DNA of 64,000 nucleotides from an uncultured Lentisphaerota bacterium (GTDB lineage: Bacteria; Verrucomicrobiota; Kiritimatiellia; CAIQIC01): the NCBI GenBank assembly GCA_903896925.1, contig CAITZM010000046.1:59885-123884 (forward strand). Reading direction: 5' to 3'. This document shows, in pieces, positions 50,018 through 59,566 of this stretch (positions within the stretch are counted from its first letter, which is position 1; every line of letters starts with the position of its first letter). A program made the position numbers and the translations under genes. The notes under the pieces are model-generated. The model was not told where the DNA came from, searched no databases, and saw only the letters and a list, made by a program, of their open reading frames with translations.

Positions 50018-52762
50018 CTATTTCGAGCCCGCCGGCGCGCCGAGGAGGTTGATTTCGCGGTAGACGTTGAAGCCGTGCGGGCCGCTTTCGAATTCGAGAC
50101 GCACGGCGACAACGCCGGACACCTTCAGCGGCACGCGCAGTTCGGAGAGGCCGCCGTCGCAAGGTTTCTTGCCCGAGGCGAGCTTCACGAACTTGGCGGG
50201 GTCGGCGGCGTAGGCGACCAGCACGTTGTACTGCTGGCTCGCGCGCGAGTCGTTATGGCCTGAGAAGGTGCGCAACTCGGTGAGATTGCACGGCTGCTTG
50301 AGCTGGAAGACGATCCAGTCGCCCCGGGCATATCCGCGGAAGGTCTTGCCGTCGTCCGCGCTCCCGGTGCCGCCGGCGCCGTTGAGCACCGTGCCGTTAA
50401 GCAGCACTGCGGTGGTGCCGCCGCCACCGGTATGCGAACAGTGATCTTCCACGCGCGCCAGGCAGCTGTGCAGCAGGTCATCCTTCACCACGTCGGCATC
50501 GAGCTTGGTATCAGCCTTGGTGGGTTTCGCCTTCGCAGGTTCCACAACTTCGGGTTCCACCACGGGAGCTTGCGCGACGCGCTTATAGGCGCTGGAGAAA
50601 CTATGCTTCCCGGCTTTCACGTGCTCCGTCTTCGCGGGCAGAATCACATCGGCCTCGGTGCCGTCGGGAATCGTCACGTCGAGCGCGAGCTGGTCGTCGG
50701 TCCATTTCCACGACACGAGCACGTCGCCGTGCGGCGTCGGCACGGAACCCTTCGCCCACGCGAGGTCGCAGATCGCCGGACGGATCGCGAGCGTCTTGAA
50801 GCCCGGGGCGGTCGGCGTCACGCCGAGCACGCGCGCGGACATCTGCACGAGCGGCGTCGAGCACCAGCCGTGGCTCAGGTCGCCGCCCTTCCACATTTCG
50901 CGGAACGACTGCGTCTCCGGCACGATCTGCCAACGCCGCATCTGCTGCGTGCCGAAGCGATCGAACAGCCCCGCGTGGTCAATCGACTGGAAGACCCAGT
51001 GCATGAACCACGGCTGCGTGTTCAGCGGTTGCTCCGCCATGACCTTCTCGACAATCGCCGTGTGCTGCGCCGGCGGCGCGAGGTCATAGAGCACCGCGAG
51101 CAGGTTGACGTGCGGGCTGAAGGTCTCGATATCCTTGTCGGCCGGCAACCACTTGGACGGCTTGACGTGGGTGACGAACGGCTTGCCGTCGCGGTAGAGG
51201 CCCTGGTCCGCGACCCACAGTTCGCGGTTGAAGGCCGCGGCGAGGTCGGCGCGCTGCTTTTTATACTGCTCGATCCGCGCGGGCTCGCCGGTCAGATCCG
51301 CCACGCGCGACGCCATCGCCATGCCGTGATAATAAAAGGCCGTGAGATAGCCCTGCCCGATCACCGCCGGCGGGTGGTGACAACCGAAGCCCGCGATGTT
51401 CACCCAGTCCATGAACATGTAGTTCGGCGCCTCGGAGACGAGGCCGTTGGACCCGCGCCACGAGTTGTACTTGGCCATCAGCCCGTGCACGTAGGGCGCC
51501 ATCTCGACCACGAGCGTCTTGTCGCCAGTGTAATCGTAGTAGTCCATCAGCATCTGGAGCCAGCCGATCGAGTAGCTGATGTGGAAGTTCAGATAGTCCT
51601 CGTCCTTGAGCAGCCACGCGAACTTGCGGATGTCCTGCCGCGCGAGCCACGGCTGCGCAAAGGCGTAGTAGTCCACCATCGCCTCGATCAGGTAATCGCC
51701 GGGGTCGCTGATCGGCTCCTGGTGGTTCGGCGAGTCGAGGTGGTGCGTCTGCAGGCAGATCTGCACGGCCCAGCGCGAGACCTTCCAGAGGCGGTTCAGC
51801 CCCTCGTCGCTGCACGCGAACGCGCCGCGGTACTCCACCGGCTGCGACGTGAACACCGCGCCGGCCTCCAGCACTTCCACCGGCGACTTCAGGTTCTTGA
51901 ATTCCACCGTGTAGGCGGGCGCGATTTCGTCCATGCCCGGCGCTTCCAGAACCTGTTCCCCGCCGCCGAGCGTGAACTTGGCCGAGCGATGCGACTTGAT
52001 GAATACCTGCGCGCCCTGCCCGCCTTTCACCTTCACCTGCGGATAGGCGCTCAGCACGCGATCGAACACCACCTTGAAGCTGCCGTCCTGCGTGATGATT
52101 TTATTTCCCGGCAAGCCCTCGATGCGCGCGGCCGGGTAGTGCCCCTCCATCCGCGGCGGAATTTCGCTCGGCACGAGCGGCAGCACCTCGCCCTGCGCCA
52201 CCTGCGCGGCCAACCACGACGCGTCAGCGAACTCCGGCGCCTGCCAGCCTTCCGCCGGATGCGGCGGCGCGACCTTCCACGTCGTGTCCGACTTCACCAC
52301 CAGCTTATCCAGCTCGGCCTCGAAGATGAATTTGCTCTCGCCCATGATGGCGATCACGTTGCGCCCTTTGCGGAAGAACGGCGTCAGGTCGCGGTAGTCA
52401 TAGAGCCACCGATGCGTCACGCCGCCGGCGAAATCGCGGCCCTGATCCACCGGCCCGCGCGAGACAAGCTGGCCGTTGATCCAGAGCAGATATTTATTGG
52501 GGGCCATCATCCACGCGGACACCTTGGCCGGCGCGGCGTCAAGTGTGATTTCCTTGCGCAGGCAGCCGCCCGCGAGCCACTGCGCCTGCCACGGCGTCGG
52601 CTTCGCACAGCGGTTTTCGAAGCGATAGCCCTTCGCCTGCACGCCCTCTGCGTCCACGGTCACCTTCATCCCCACATTCTCGATCGGCCCTGCGGCCAAC
52701 GCACTTGCGGCTGCGACCCAACTCATCGCCGCCACAACCGCCATCACATTTTTCGTTGTCAT
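50018..52762 (-). CDS. GH78-like rhamnosidase family protein with C-terminal binding domain
   Basis: 914 aa, signal peptide about 1-22. N-terminal beta-sandwich domains (about 30-310) and an (alpha/alpha)6 barrel (about 325-680). The GH78-like catalytic region is SPNHQEPISDPGDYLIEAM, a variant of the DCPxRE signature, and later HHPPAVIGQGYLTAFYYHG. The C-terminal beta-sandwich (about 680-740) and a final discoidin-type domain (about 775-914) extend it. It is longer and more divergent than the gene at 1788-4169, so it may have another sugar specificity. Start at 52762 begins the signal peptide. Confidence 0.8.
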   Translation of the reverse strand: MTTKNVMAVVAAMSWVAAASALAAGPIENVGMKVTVDAEGVQAKGYRFENRCAKPTPWQAQWLAGGCLRKEITLDAAPAKVSAWMMAPNKYLLWINGQLVSRGPVDQGRDFAGGVTHRWLYDYRDLTPFFRKGRNVIAIMGESKFIFEAELDKLVVKSDTTWKVAPPHPAEGWQAPEFADASWLAAQVAQGEVLPLVPSEIPPRMEGHYPAARIEGLPGNKIITQDGSFKVVFDRVLSAYPQVKVKGGQGAQVFIKSHRSAKFTLGGGEQVLEAPGMDEIAPAYTVEFKNLKSPVEVLEAGAVFTSQPVEYRGAFACSDEGLNRLWKVSRWAVQICLQTHHLDSPNHQEPISDPGDYLIEAMVDYYAFAQPWLARQDIRKFAWLLKDEDYLNFHISYSIGWLQMLMDYYDYTGDKTLVVEMAPYVHGLMAKYNSWRGSNGLVSEAPNYMFMDWVNIAGFGCHHPPAVIGQGYLTAFYYHGMAMASRVADLTGEPARIEQYKKQRADLAAAFNRELWVADQGLYRDGKPFVTHVKPSKWLPADKDIETFSPHVNLLAVLYDLAPPAQHTAIVEKVMAEQPLNTQPWFMHWVFQSIDHAGLFDRFGTQQMRRWQIVPETQSFREMWKGGDLSHGWCSTPLVQMSARVLGVTPTAPGFKTLAIRPAICDLAWAKGSVPTPHGDVLVSWKWTDDQLALDVTIPDGTEADVILPAKTEHVKAGKHSFSSAYKRVAQAPVVEPEVVEPAKAKPTKADTKLDADVVKDDLLHSCLARVEDHCSHTGGGGTTAVLLNGTVLNGAGGTGSADDGKTFRGYARGDWIVFQLKQPCNLTELRTFSGHNDSRASQQYNVLVAYAADPAKFVKLASGKKPCDGGLSELRVPLKVSGVVAVRLEFESGPHGFNVYREINLLGAPAGSK

Positions 52763-52841
52763 CGCAGCACCTTTTCCGTTTTCAACCACCGTTTTTCCAA
52801 GTCACATGAAAACCGCAGTCGGACTGTTTGGCTGCTTCGGA

Positions 52842-52986
52842 GCGGCGGCACTCCTGCCGCCGAAACAGCCACAGCACAACTCAGCGCACACCGCCTTGCA
52901 AGACTGCCGATCAACGTTCTTTCTGCTGCAGCAGGCTTGCCCCGGCGAAGTGCCCGGACGAAGACGGGAATGCCGCCGTTCCCAGC
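52842..52986. repeat. double-hairpin dispersed element, copy 4
   Basis: Left hairpin GGAGCGGCGGCACTCCTG/CCGCC (from 52842), CTGCAGCAGGCTTGCCCCGG block as at 30.65 kb, right arm GGAATGCCGCCGTTCCCAGC (about 52967-52986). Located between the GH78-like start (52762) and the end of the GH29 gene (53022). The 259-bp gap holds nothing else. Confidence 0.65.
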
Positions 52987-53021
52987 CAGTCCAAGCGATG
53001 CGCAAACCATGCTGTGCTCCG

Positions 53022-54446
53022 TTATTTTGCCCAGACGATTTTCACAACGTCGGGCAATTCAGTGCGTTGCTCCTGCGGAAGCTTGATCGTGAGCTGGCGG
53101 TCGGCAAAGGCGAACGGCACCGCCGCACCGTTGCGCAGCAGCGTGACGCTCGCGGGTTTGGCGACATTCTTGATGACGACCGGGGCCGGCTTCGCGCCGG
53201 GAAAAACGTACCACGCCTGCGCGCCCACGGTAACCGGCTGTGCGCATTGGTCGGGATAGGGAAACGGACCTTGCACGCTGATGTCGTAGATCGCCTCCGC
53301 ACCGGTCTTCATCCACGCTGCGAGCTGTTCGCAGAGCGGATAGAACCAATGCGGCATTTCGCCATCGGGCCGCGGCGCGATGTTCAGCAGCAGGACGCCG
53401 CCGCGCGCGCGGACCTGCGCTAGTTGCGTGAGCAGGCTTGCCGCACTGATGCCGTGCTCCTCGGCCCGCTCGCTCCAATGCCACGAGCCGCCATGACCGA
53501 TGTTGCATAATTCCCAAGGATAGCCGCGCCGGTTGCCTTCCTTGATGTACTCCAGCTTCATCATCTCCGAACCTTCCGGCGTCGCATACTCGTAGCCGCG
53601 CCCGACGATCATGCCCGGTTGCAGCTGGCGGCACTCGTTCACGGAAAAGCCCGCCATCCCGCCATCGGGCCAGAGCAGATCAATTTTACCGTACTTCGTG
53701 AGCAGTTCGCGCAACTGGCCGTGCGCGATGCTTTTCGCCTCGGCGCGCACGGCGTCGGGCATCTTCGGCAGCGACTCCACCTGCTCGTGCTTCCAGTTGT
53801 AATACGGAGGCTGCTTCGCGTCGGGATAATTGTAGGACTGATATCCGTGCCCGTGATACCAGTCCGGCCCGGAGAAATAGAAACCGACCTTGATGCCGTT
53901 CTGCCGGCAGGCCTCGGCCCACGGCGTGATCAGGTCTCGGCCGATGTAATGGCCCGCGTGCCAGTCGCCGCATTGGCTCGCGCCGAGAAAGTACGCGTCA
54001 TGATGCCGCGTCGTCAGCACCGCGTAGCGGAAGCCCGCCGCGCTGGCCGCACTCATCCAGCGGTCGGGGTGGTAGTTTGTCGGATTGAAAATTTTGGCGC
54101 GCTCGAACATCTGCGACGGCGGGATCGAACGCTTCAGCAGATCCGCCTCCGGAATAGCTTTGCCGTTACGCTGTGTATACACGCGCATATCCCACGCCTC
54201 GCCGCGCGGACTGCCGCTGACGATGCCCCAATGCTGGAACAACCCCAGCGCCGACGAGCGGAACCACTGTGCGTCGGGATGCGTGTTTGGCGCGATGCCC
54301 GGCATCCACTTGCCCGGCAGCATTTCCGTCGCGGCCTGCTTCTTGCCGTACAACGCATCGAAGCCCTCGTTCCCGGCCTTCGTATCCTGCCCATACACAT
54401 CCATCGCCAGACACACCATCACCGCCATGAGAGTGAAATTTTTCAT
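53022..54446 (-). CDS. GH29-family alpha-L-fucosidase
   Basis: 474 aa, signal peptide about 1-21 (MKNFTLMAVMVCLAMDVYG). Barrel motifs: SALGLFQHWGIVSGSPRGEA, LTTRHHDAYFLG (HHDA in place of HHDG), and predicted nucleophile Asp261 in DLLWPDGGMAG, the classical WxDGG form. An unusually aromatic, tyrosine-rich loop (WYHGHGYQSYNYPDAKQPPY) probably forms part of the substrate pocket. Only a short C-terminal beta domain follows, so this is the most compact GH29 here. Start at 54446 follows GGAAGTTGAAG. It is preceded by the GH16 gene, 64 bp away, and may be cotranscribed. Confidence 0.9.
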   Translation of the reverse strand: MKNFTLMAVMVCLAMDVYGQDTKAGNEGFDALYGKKQAATEMLPGKWMPGIAPNTHPDAQWFRSSALGLFQHWGIVSGSPRGEAWDMRVYTQRNGKAIPEADLLKRSIPPSQMFERAKIFNPTNYHPDRWMSAASAAGFRYAVLTTRHHDAYFLGASQCGDWHAGHYIGRDLITPWAEACRQNGIKVGFYFSGPDWYHGHGYQSYNYPDAKQPPYYNWKHEQVESLPKMPDAVRAEAKSIAHGQLRELLTKYGKIDLLWPDGGMAGFSVNECRQLQPGMIVGRGYEYATPEGSEMMKLEYIKEGNRRGYPWELCNIGHGGSWHWSERAEEHGISAASLLTQLAQVRARGGVLLLNIAPRPDGEMPHWFYPLCEQLAAWMKTGAEAIYDISVQGPFPYPDQCAQPVTVGAQAWYVFPGAKPAPVVIKNVAKPASVTLLRNGAAVPFAFADRQLTIKLPQEQRTELPDVVKIVWAK

Positions 54447-54510
54447 CTTCAACTTCCACCCTTCTCCATCAACCAGCTGCCCTCCGGCTTCCGGCATCCC
54501 GCAATCGAAT

Positions 54511-55725
54511 TCACGGTTTCTTCTGGTACACGCGCACCCAGTCCACGTCCATGCTCGTGCCATCAATTTTGTCGGTGACCGCACCGGCCCACTTCATGAT
54601 GGCGGAACTCAGGAGCACCGGCGCCTCGCCCTTGCAGAATTCATTCGGCTCACGCCGCAGTTCCTTGCCGTCGAAATAGAAAACCATCTCTTTCTCGTTC
54701 CATTCAAAGCCATACACATGAAAGTCACGGCTCAGGTCGATTTTTGTGGCGGAGCTGTCCGCCTGGGCGATAGGGGCCCACTGCCGGCCGTCCCAATACT
54801 GCAGCACGAAGTCGCCGATCGGGTCGCTCCACACCGCGCCCTTCTTCGTGCCGGAGATCAGATGCACGCAGCCGATCTTCTGTTTGGCGGCGAGTGCCAC
54901 GGTGAGCGTGTGCTCGCCGGTTTCGTCGCCGCTGACCCAGCGCGAGTCGGCTTCCAGCCCGCCATCGACCGCCTTGGCCGCGGAGCATTTGCCCGACAGC
55001 TCCGAACTGGCCGTCGCCTTCGCGTGCAGTGCCAGGTTCGCCGGCATCAGCCCCGCGGCAAACAGTGCGGGATAGCCGGCAGGGCTGACGGCGAACGCGC
55101 GCAGTTCCGTCACGCGGACGCGGCCGCGGTCGCGCGCGACGAGCCGCAGCTTGTCGGTCTCGACCGGGATTTCCAACTGGAAGCAGTGGCCCGCCTGCAC
55201 GCCGAGACGGAACGCCCGGCTCTTGGACGTATGCTGGCCCGACCACTTGTGGATATTGGTGGCGATCTCGTTCGGGAAATGCCCCTCGTTCACATCCAGT
55301 TCGAAGCGCACCGGCGCCTCCGGCCGCTCCTTGCCGCGCGTCATCAGCCAGAACGAGTTGTTCAGTCCCGTCGCCGCGCCATACTTGTAGCGGCACTCGA
55401 AGTAGCCGTACTTGAACTGCCGCTTCGTCGACATGCTGGCCGAAGTCCACTCCTGCCCGCCGCGGCTTTCCTTTTTGTTCAGCAGCCGGCACACGCCGTT
55501 CGACACCACCGCGTTCTCCCGCCAACGACTGCACAGGATGTGCCCGCTCGGCCCGTTCTGGAAGTCCCAGTTCTTGTCCAGGTCCGCCGTGGCGGCGTTG
55601 AACTCCTCCGACCAGACCAGCTGGAAGCCGGCCGGGGGATCGGCCAACGCGGGGCGGGGGACGAGTGTCGAGAGGAGGGCCAGTGCGACCAGACCCGACC
55701 AGCACAGACTGCTTTGTTTCATCAT
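54511..55725 (-). CDS. GH16 glycanase with an inserted discoidin-type domain
   Basis: 404 aa, signal peptide about 1-28. The GH16 sandwich begins FQLVWSEEFNAATADLDKNW and has the catalytic motif ELDVNE (142-147; Glu-Asp-Glu) after FWLMTRGKERPEA. Then, instead of the rest of the lectin-like fold, an insert of about 160 residues appears (about 168-328): a short beta segment followed by a clear F5/8C-type domain (AKAVDGGLEADSRWVSGDET and IGCVHLISGTKKGAVWSD). GH16 resumes with DFHVYGFEWNEKEMVFYFDG and ends with VDWVRVYQKK. Substrate may be a beta-1,3(4)-glucan, galactan or agarose-type glycan. Confidence 0.88.
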   Translation of the reverse strand: MMKQSSLCWSGLVALALLSTLVPRPALADPPAGFQLVWSEEFNAATADLDKNWDFQNGPSGHILCSRWRENAVVSNGVCRLLNKKESRGGQEWTSASMSTKRQFKYGYFECRYKYGAATGLNNSFWLMTRGKERPEAPVRFELDVNEGHFPNEIATNIHKWSGQHTSKSRAFRLGVQAGHCFQLEIPVETDKLRLVARDRGRVRVTELRAFAVSPAGYPALFAAGLMPANLALHAKATASSELSGKCSAAKAVDGGLEADSRWVSGDETGEHTLTVALAAKQKIGCVHLISGTKKGAVWSDPIGDFVLQYWDGRQWAPIAQADSSATKIDLSRDFHVYGFEWNEKEMVFYFDGKELRREPNEFCKGEAPVLLSSAIMKWAGAVTDKIDGTSMDVDWVRVYQKKP

Positions 55726-56028
55726 CTGTTTCCTTGCGTGCACGTTAGCTGGCAGGTCGAGGGCGCCGAGTCGGAGACTCGGCCTACATCGTTTTGACCG
55801 TGTCTTTTTGCAGGCCGAGTCTCCGACTCGGCGAACCCTGGCCAAGCACGACAATCCCACGGGGCCCCCAGGCGCACGACCATGGTCCCCGCCGAAGCAG
55901 CGCTGCTTTGCAGCCGCACGATGTCAGGCAAATACATATGCGCATCTTCGCGGGCCGCTCGACGTTGTCAAACCCTGTTTGCGGACACATTATGGAAAAC
56001 GGAGCAGTGGCCTGAAGTCCTTCTCGTA
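55726..56028. repeat. 303-bp gap with an inverted pair of hairpins
   Basis: A two-hairpin unit (55765-55832): GCCGAGTC, loop GGA, GACTCGGC, then ~30 bp, then GCCGAGTC, loop TCC, GACTCGGC, so that the whole unit is also an inverted repeat. The rest of the gap has no recognisable gene. Confidence 0.6.
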
Positions 56029-56919
56029 TTATTTCTTCTGCTGTGTGAACACCACGTTCCACTGGCTGCCGTTGTTCTTTTGCACGCGTTGCTGCCACTC
56101 GGGCTTGGCCTCTGCGGGCTTCGCCGCCGGGCGCGGCGTGTAATAGTCGCGCTGGTAAAGCGTGAAGACAGCCCCTGCGCTGCTCAGCTTCACCAGCACA
56201 TAGCCGATATCACCCCAATGACCGGTGGAGGGCAAACACAGGGTCTCAACGCCTTTTTCCTGTTGCGGTTTCCAGTTGTGGTGGTGTCCGTGAATATACG
56301 CTGCACACACGGCATTGGACGCCATAAGCCCCGCCACGCCCGTTTCCGCGAGCGAATGATGGGCGCCGACAAAGACCGGTTTTTCGGCGTGGGTCAAGGT
56401 CGCTTGCAGCCACGCCCGCTGCGCCCCGTCAAGGCTGCCATTCACGGATCCCTCAAGACATGAGTCCAAGAGGATGAAGTCGGCGTGCGGCGTTTTGACC
56501 ACCGTGACCAGCCTTTCAGGCACCAGCGGCGGCGCGCCATGCCGGTCGGGGAAAACGCTGAGATACGCCGCGCGGCGGTCATGGTTCCCCATGCAGGCGC
56601 TCCAGCGGATGCCCGCATCCTCCAGCGGCTTAACCAGCTCATTAAAAAGACGATAGTCGTTGGTGGCACCGTGATTGAATGAAAGATCACCATAGAAAAG
56701 CACGTTGGCCGGACGTGGATGGCAGGCCAAAACATCCTGCACACATTGCGCCAACCCCGCGCGCTGGTGCGGCTGCTGCGCATCCTCCGTGACATGCATA
56801 TCCGCGAACAACGCGACCAGATTTTCATCCACCGGGATGGTAGCTGCCCCGACCGGGAAGGCGCACGCGGCCAGCAGCAGCGACGCCAGGGTTTTCCGCA
56901 TCAGCACTTTTCTCATCAT
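56029..56919 (-). CDS. secreted calcineurin-like metallophosphoesterase
   Basis: 296 aa, signal peptide about 1-22. Metallophosphoesterase motifs: FADMHVTED (Asp-His), VLFYGDLSFNHG (GD), CMGNHDRRAAYLS (GNHD), FVGAHHSLAETG and IHGHHHNW (His ligands). The family hydrolyses phosphate esters, nucleotides or sugar phosphates with a dinuclear metal centre. Start at 56919 is preceded by GAGGGAAACAGG. It has no obvious role in glycan breakdown, other than removing phosphate from released products. Upstream gap 56920-57428 is filled with repeats. Confidence 0.88.
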   Translation of the reverse strand: MMRKVLMRKTLASLLLAACAFPVGAATIPVDENLVALFADMHVTEDAQQPHQRAGLAQCVQDVLACHPRPANVLFYGDLSFNHGATNDYRLFNELVKPLEDAGIRWSACMGNHDRRAAYLSVFPDRHGAPPLVPERLVTVVKTPHADFILLDSCLEGSVNGSLDGAQRAWLQATLTHAEKPVFVGAHHSLAETGVAGLMASNAVCAAYIHGHHHNWKPQQEKGVETLCLPSTGHWGDIGYVLVKLSSAGAVFTLYQRDYYTPRPAAKPAEAKPEWQQRVQKNNGSQWNVVFTQQKK

Positions 56920-57428
56920 CCTGTTTCCCTCAAAAACCATGGGCCTATTTACACGGGCCGCGCGGCGATATCGAGCCCTGTTTCAGAACCTTTTCCCCGC
57001 GGAAGATAAGGTGCGCGGTCGTTCGGCGCGGCAGGACACGACGGGTGCGCGGCGTTCGCGTCTCAAGCCTAAACGGGGCTGGGATCGCACTGAGCATAGT
57101 CCCCCTGAAAGCCGCAGTTGGGTTGCGGGCTTGGTGGCATCGGAGCGGCGGCACTCCTGCCGCCGAAACAGCCGCAACCCACCGGGGTCTGGCGCGCGCA
57201 GCGCGAACAAGGCCCGCGCCCGGCGCTCTGGCTCCGGCGGCAGGAGTGCCGCCGCTCCGGGCCAGTTCTGCCACTGCGCGCTACGTACAAAATCGTGCCC
57301 GTCGCACCAGGGGACAATCACCGTCATCTACGCACTGGGATGACCCCGGCTAACGGAACGCGTTCTGGCCCATCGCGGTTTTCAAGAGTCCGTGAAACCC
57401 TGCTCATCCGCGGTGGAAGCCTGGTCCT
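56920..57428. other. 509-bp repeat-bearing gap
   Basis: Contains the double-hairpin element copy at 57139-57264 (left GGCGGCA, loop CTCC, TGCCGCC; right GGCGGCA, loop GGAG, TGCCGCC). No gene seen; the remaining sequence has nothing that I can name. Confidence 0.6.
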
Positions 57429-58166
57429 TTACTTCTTCTCGTAGAACCGGACGTATTCGTATTCCGCGGCGGCGGGCAGCTTGGTGTCGTCCACGGCCTT
57501 GGTCTTGCCGAGCGAGGAGGCGATCGTGGTCAGCCAGATGTGGTGGTCCCCGTGCGGGAACTTCGTCGCGTCCACCGTCTGCACGACCTTGCCGTCGAAG
57601 TAATACTTCACCAACTCCGGCGTGAACTCGCAGCCCCAGACGTGGAAGTCCGCGGAGAGGTCCGACGTCTTGACGCCTTTGCCGCCAAAGGTCTTGTGCG
57701 GCTTCGGATTCCACAGGTGCGTGTTGACGCCGTAGCTGTGCAGGTTGACCGAGTCGTTCTCGCAGCAGTCGAGCTCGAGCACCGTCGCGCCCGGCGCGGT
57801 GCCGCCCTTGCCGTCGTGCTTCATCATCCAGAACGACGTGTGCCAGCCCGCTCCCGGGGGCACCTTGAACTTCGACTCGAAGTAGCCGTACTTGAACGCC
57901 TGTTTGCTGATGAGGCCCGCGCCGGTGTAGTGCTTGTCGCCGGCTTCCTCCTTCTTTACGTTCAGCCGCAGTTTGCCCTCGGCCACGGTGACGTTCTCCG
58001 GCTTCTGCGTACTCCACATCTTGCTGTCGGTGCGATAGACCCACTTGCCGGTGTCCACCGCCTGGCCGTCGAACTCGTCGGACCAAGTCAGCTTGTACCC
58101 CGCGGGCGGCTCGGCTTGCGCAACGCAAGCTGCGGCGACGACGGCCATGATCATCCAGCCTCTCAT
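57429..58166 (-). CDS. GH16 glycanase
   Basis: 245 aa, signal peptide about 1-18. Compact lectin-like sandwich with YKLTWSDEFDGQAVDTGKW, catalytic motif ELDCCE (131-136), and end strand YEYVRFYEK. Two adjacent Cys in the catalytic loop are unusual. GH16 members cleave beta-1,3(4)-glucan, galactan or xyloglucan backbones in endo mode. Start at 58166 follows AAGGAAACAC and overlaps the MFS stop by ATGA, so transporter and glycanase are translationally coupled. Compared with the GH16 at 54511 it has no inserted domain. Confidence 0.9.
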   Translation of the reverse strand: MRGWMIMAVVAAACVAQAEPPAGYKLTWSDEFDGQAVDTGKWVYRTDSKMWSTQKPENVTVAEGKLRLNVKKEEAGDKHYTGAGLISKQAFKYGYFESKFKVPPGAGWHTSFWMMKHDGKGGTAPGATVLELDCCENDSVNLHSYGVNTHLWNPKPHKTFGGKGVKTSDLSADFHVWGCEFTPELVKYYFDGKVVQTVDATKFPHGDHHIWLTTIASSLGKTKAVDDTKLPAAAEYEYVRFYEKK

Positions 58167-59566
58167 GTGTTTCCTTTCTGAAGCTTCGCGGCTTCTCCGG
58201 TTTGATGCACTTTCAGTCCCCACAACAGCAGCCAGGCCACGGGGTGCAGGAACGCCATGATCAGGAACCAGCGCCCGTAGCCGGCACCCTGCACCAGTTC
58301 CAACAACCCGCCAAACACCGTTTTGATGCCCTGGTCCAGAAACCCGGCCGGCTTCGTCGATGGCCCGGACACCATCACGGCGACGATCGTGTTCATAATG
58401 ATCCCGCCCAAGGTGCTGCCGGCAGCCACAACGCTGAACACGGTGCCGAGGGAATGTTTCGGCACCACGTCCACGACCAGCGAGCTGATGTTGATCAACC
58501 ACGCCAGCGCGGCACACACGGTCACCCCGGTCAGCACCAGCGCCGCCTGCATCCCGGTCACGCTGGCAATCAAGGGCGAGAGCGGCAACAGACACGCGCA
58601 GCCCAGCATCACCCACAACCGGCTCGCCGCGGGCGCCACGCCGCGTTTGACCAGCCAGCCCGAGAGCCATCCGCCCAGCAGGCTGCCCACCCCGGCCGCC
58701 GCATACACGACCCATGTGATCGTCAATTGCTCCTGCGCCAGACCGCGGTCCGTGTGCAGGTATTTCGGAAACCAGAACTGATAAAAGTACCAGACCGGGT
58801 CCGTCATCAACCGCCCCACCAGCAACAACCAGGTCCCTTTGAATGCAAACACCTGCCCCCACGTCCAGGGCTGCTCCGCCGCCGCCCCAACCGCCGGCGG
58901 ATGGCCATCCTCGATCAACGCCAACTCCTGCCCGGTGATCAGCGCGCTCTGCCGGGGTTGCCGGTACAACCACAGCCATGGCACCAGCCACACCAAGCCC
59001 AGGCCGCCCGTCAAGATGAACGCCATCCGCCAACCCGCCCCCTCGCCAAGGAATTGCGCCAACCAGGGCAGCTTCTCCGCATAGGGATAGGCCGCCAGCG
59101 GAATCACCAGGTACGGCGACAAGGTTGCCCCGATGGTCGCCCCCATGGTGTACAAGCCGATGGCCAGCGCCCGTTCCCGCGCCGGAAACCATTCCGCCAC
59201 CGCCTTCGACGCCGCGGGCCAGACCCCCGCCTCGCCGAGGCCCAACGAAAACCGGTACGCGCCCAGCGACGGCGCCGAGCGCGCCGCCGCCGTCAACATG
59301 TTCGAGATTGACCACCAACCCACAAAGATGAACATCGCGACCCGGGTCCCGAGCTTGTCGGCGATTTTGCCGGAGATCAGATACGAGAGGGTGTAGGCGA
59401 CGAGGAAGATGTTGACGATGTTGGCGTACTCGCGGTCGTCCAGCTTCAAGTCGCGCTGAATGGTCGGGGCCAACGCCGACAGCGTCTGGCGGTCCACGTA
59501 GTTCAAGACCGCCGCCAGAAAGATCAGGGTGATCACCCACCAGCGCAGGTGCGGTATCTTGATCAC
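58163..59566 (-). CDS. MFS transporter, anion:cation symporter type (hexuronate/glucarate-like)
   Basis: 467 aa, about 12 hydrophobic helices. The family signature in the loop between helices 2 and 3 is GKIADKLGTRV, and the N-terminal LNYVDRQTLSALAP segment is characteristic of the anion:cation symporter branch that includes ExuT. Such carriers import hexuronates, aldonates or other acidic sugars with protons. Together with the absence of SusC-like receptors and ABC transporters here, it is the only visible uptake route. Triple palindrome upstream of the start. Forms a two-gene unit with GH16. Confidence 0.9.
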   Translation of the reverse strand: MIKIPHLRWWVITLIFLAAVLNYVDRQTLSALAPTIQRDLKLDDREYANIVNIFLVAYTLSYLISGKIADKLGTRVAMFIFVGWWSISNMLTAAARSAPSLGAYRFSLGLGEAGVWPAASKAVAEWFPARERALAIGLYTMGATIGATLSPYLVIPLAAYPYAEKLPWLAQFLGEGAGWRMAFILTGGLGLVWLVPWLWLYRQPRQSALITGQELALIEDGHPPAVGAAAEQPWTWGQVFAFKGTWLLLVGRLMTDPVWYFYQFWFPKYLHTDRGLAQEQLTITWVVYAAAGVGSLLGGWLSGWLVKRGVAPAASRLWVMLGCACLLPLSPLIASVTGMQAALVLTGVTVCAALAWLINISSLVVDVVPKHSLGTVFSVVAAGSTLGGIIMNTIVAVMVSGPSTKPAGFLDQGIKTVFGGLLELVQGAGYGRWFLIMAFLHPVAWLLLWGLKVHQTGEAAKLQKGNT

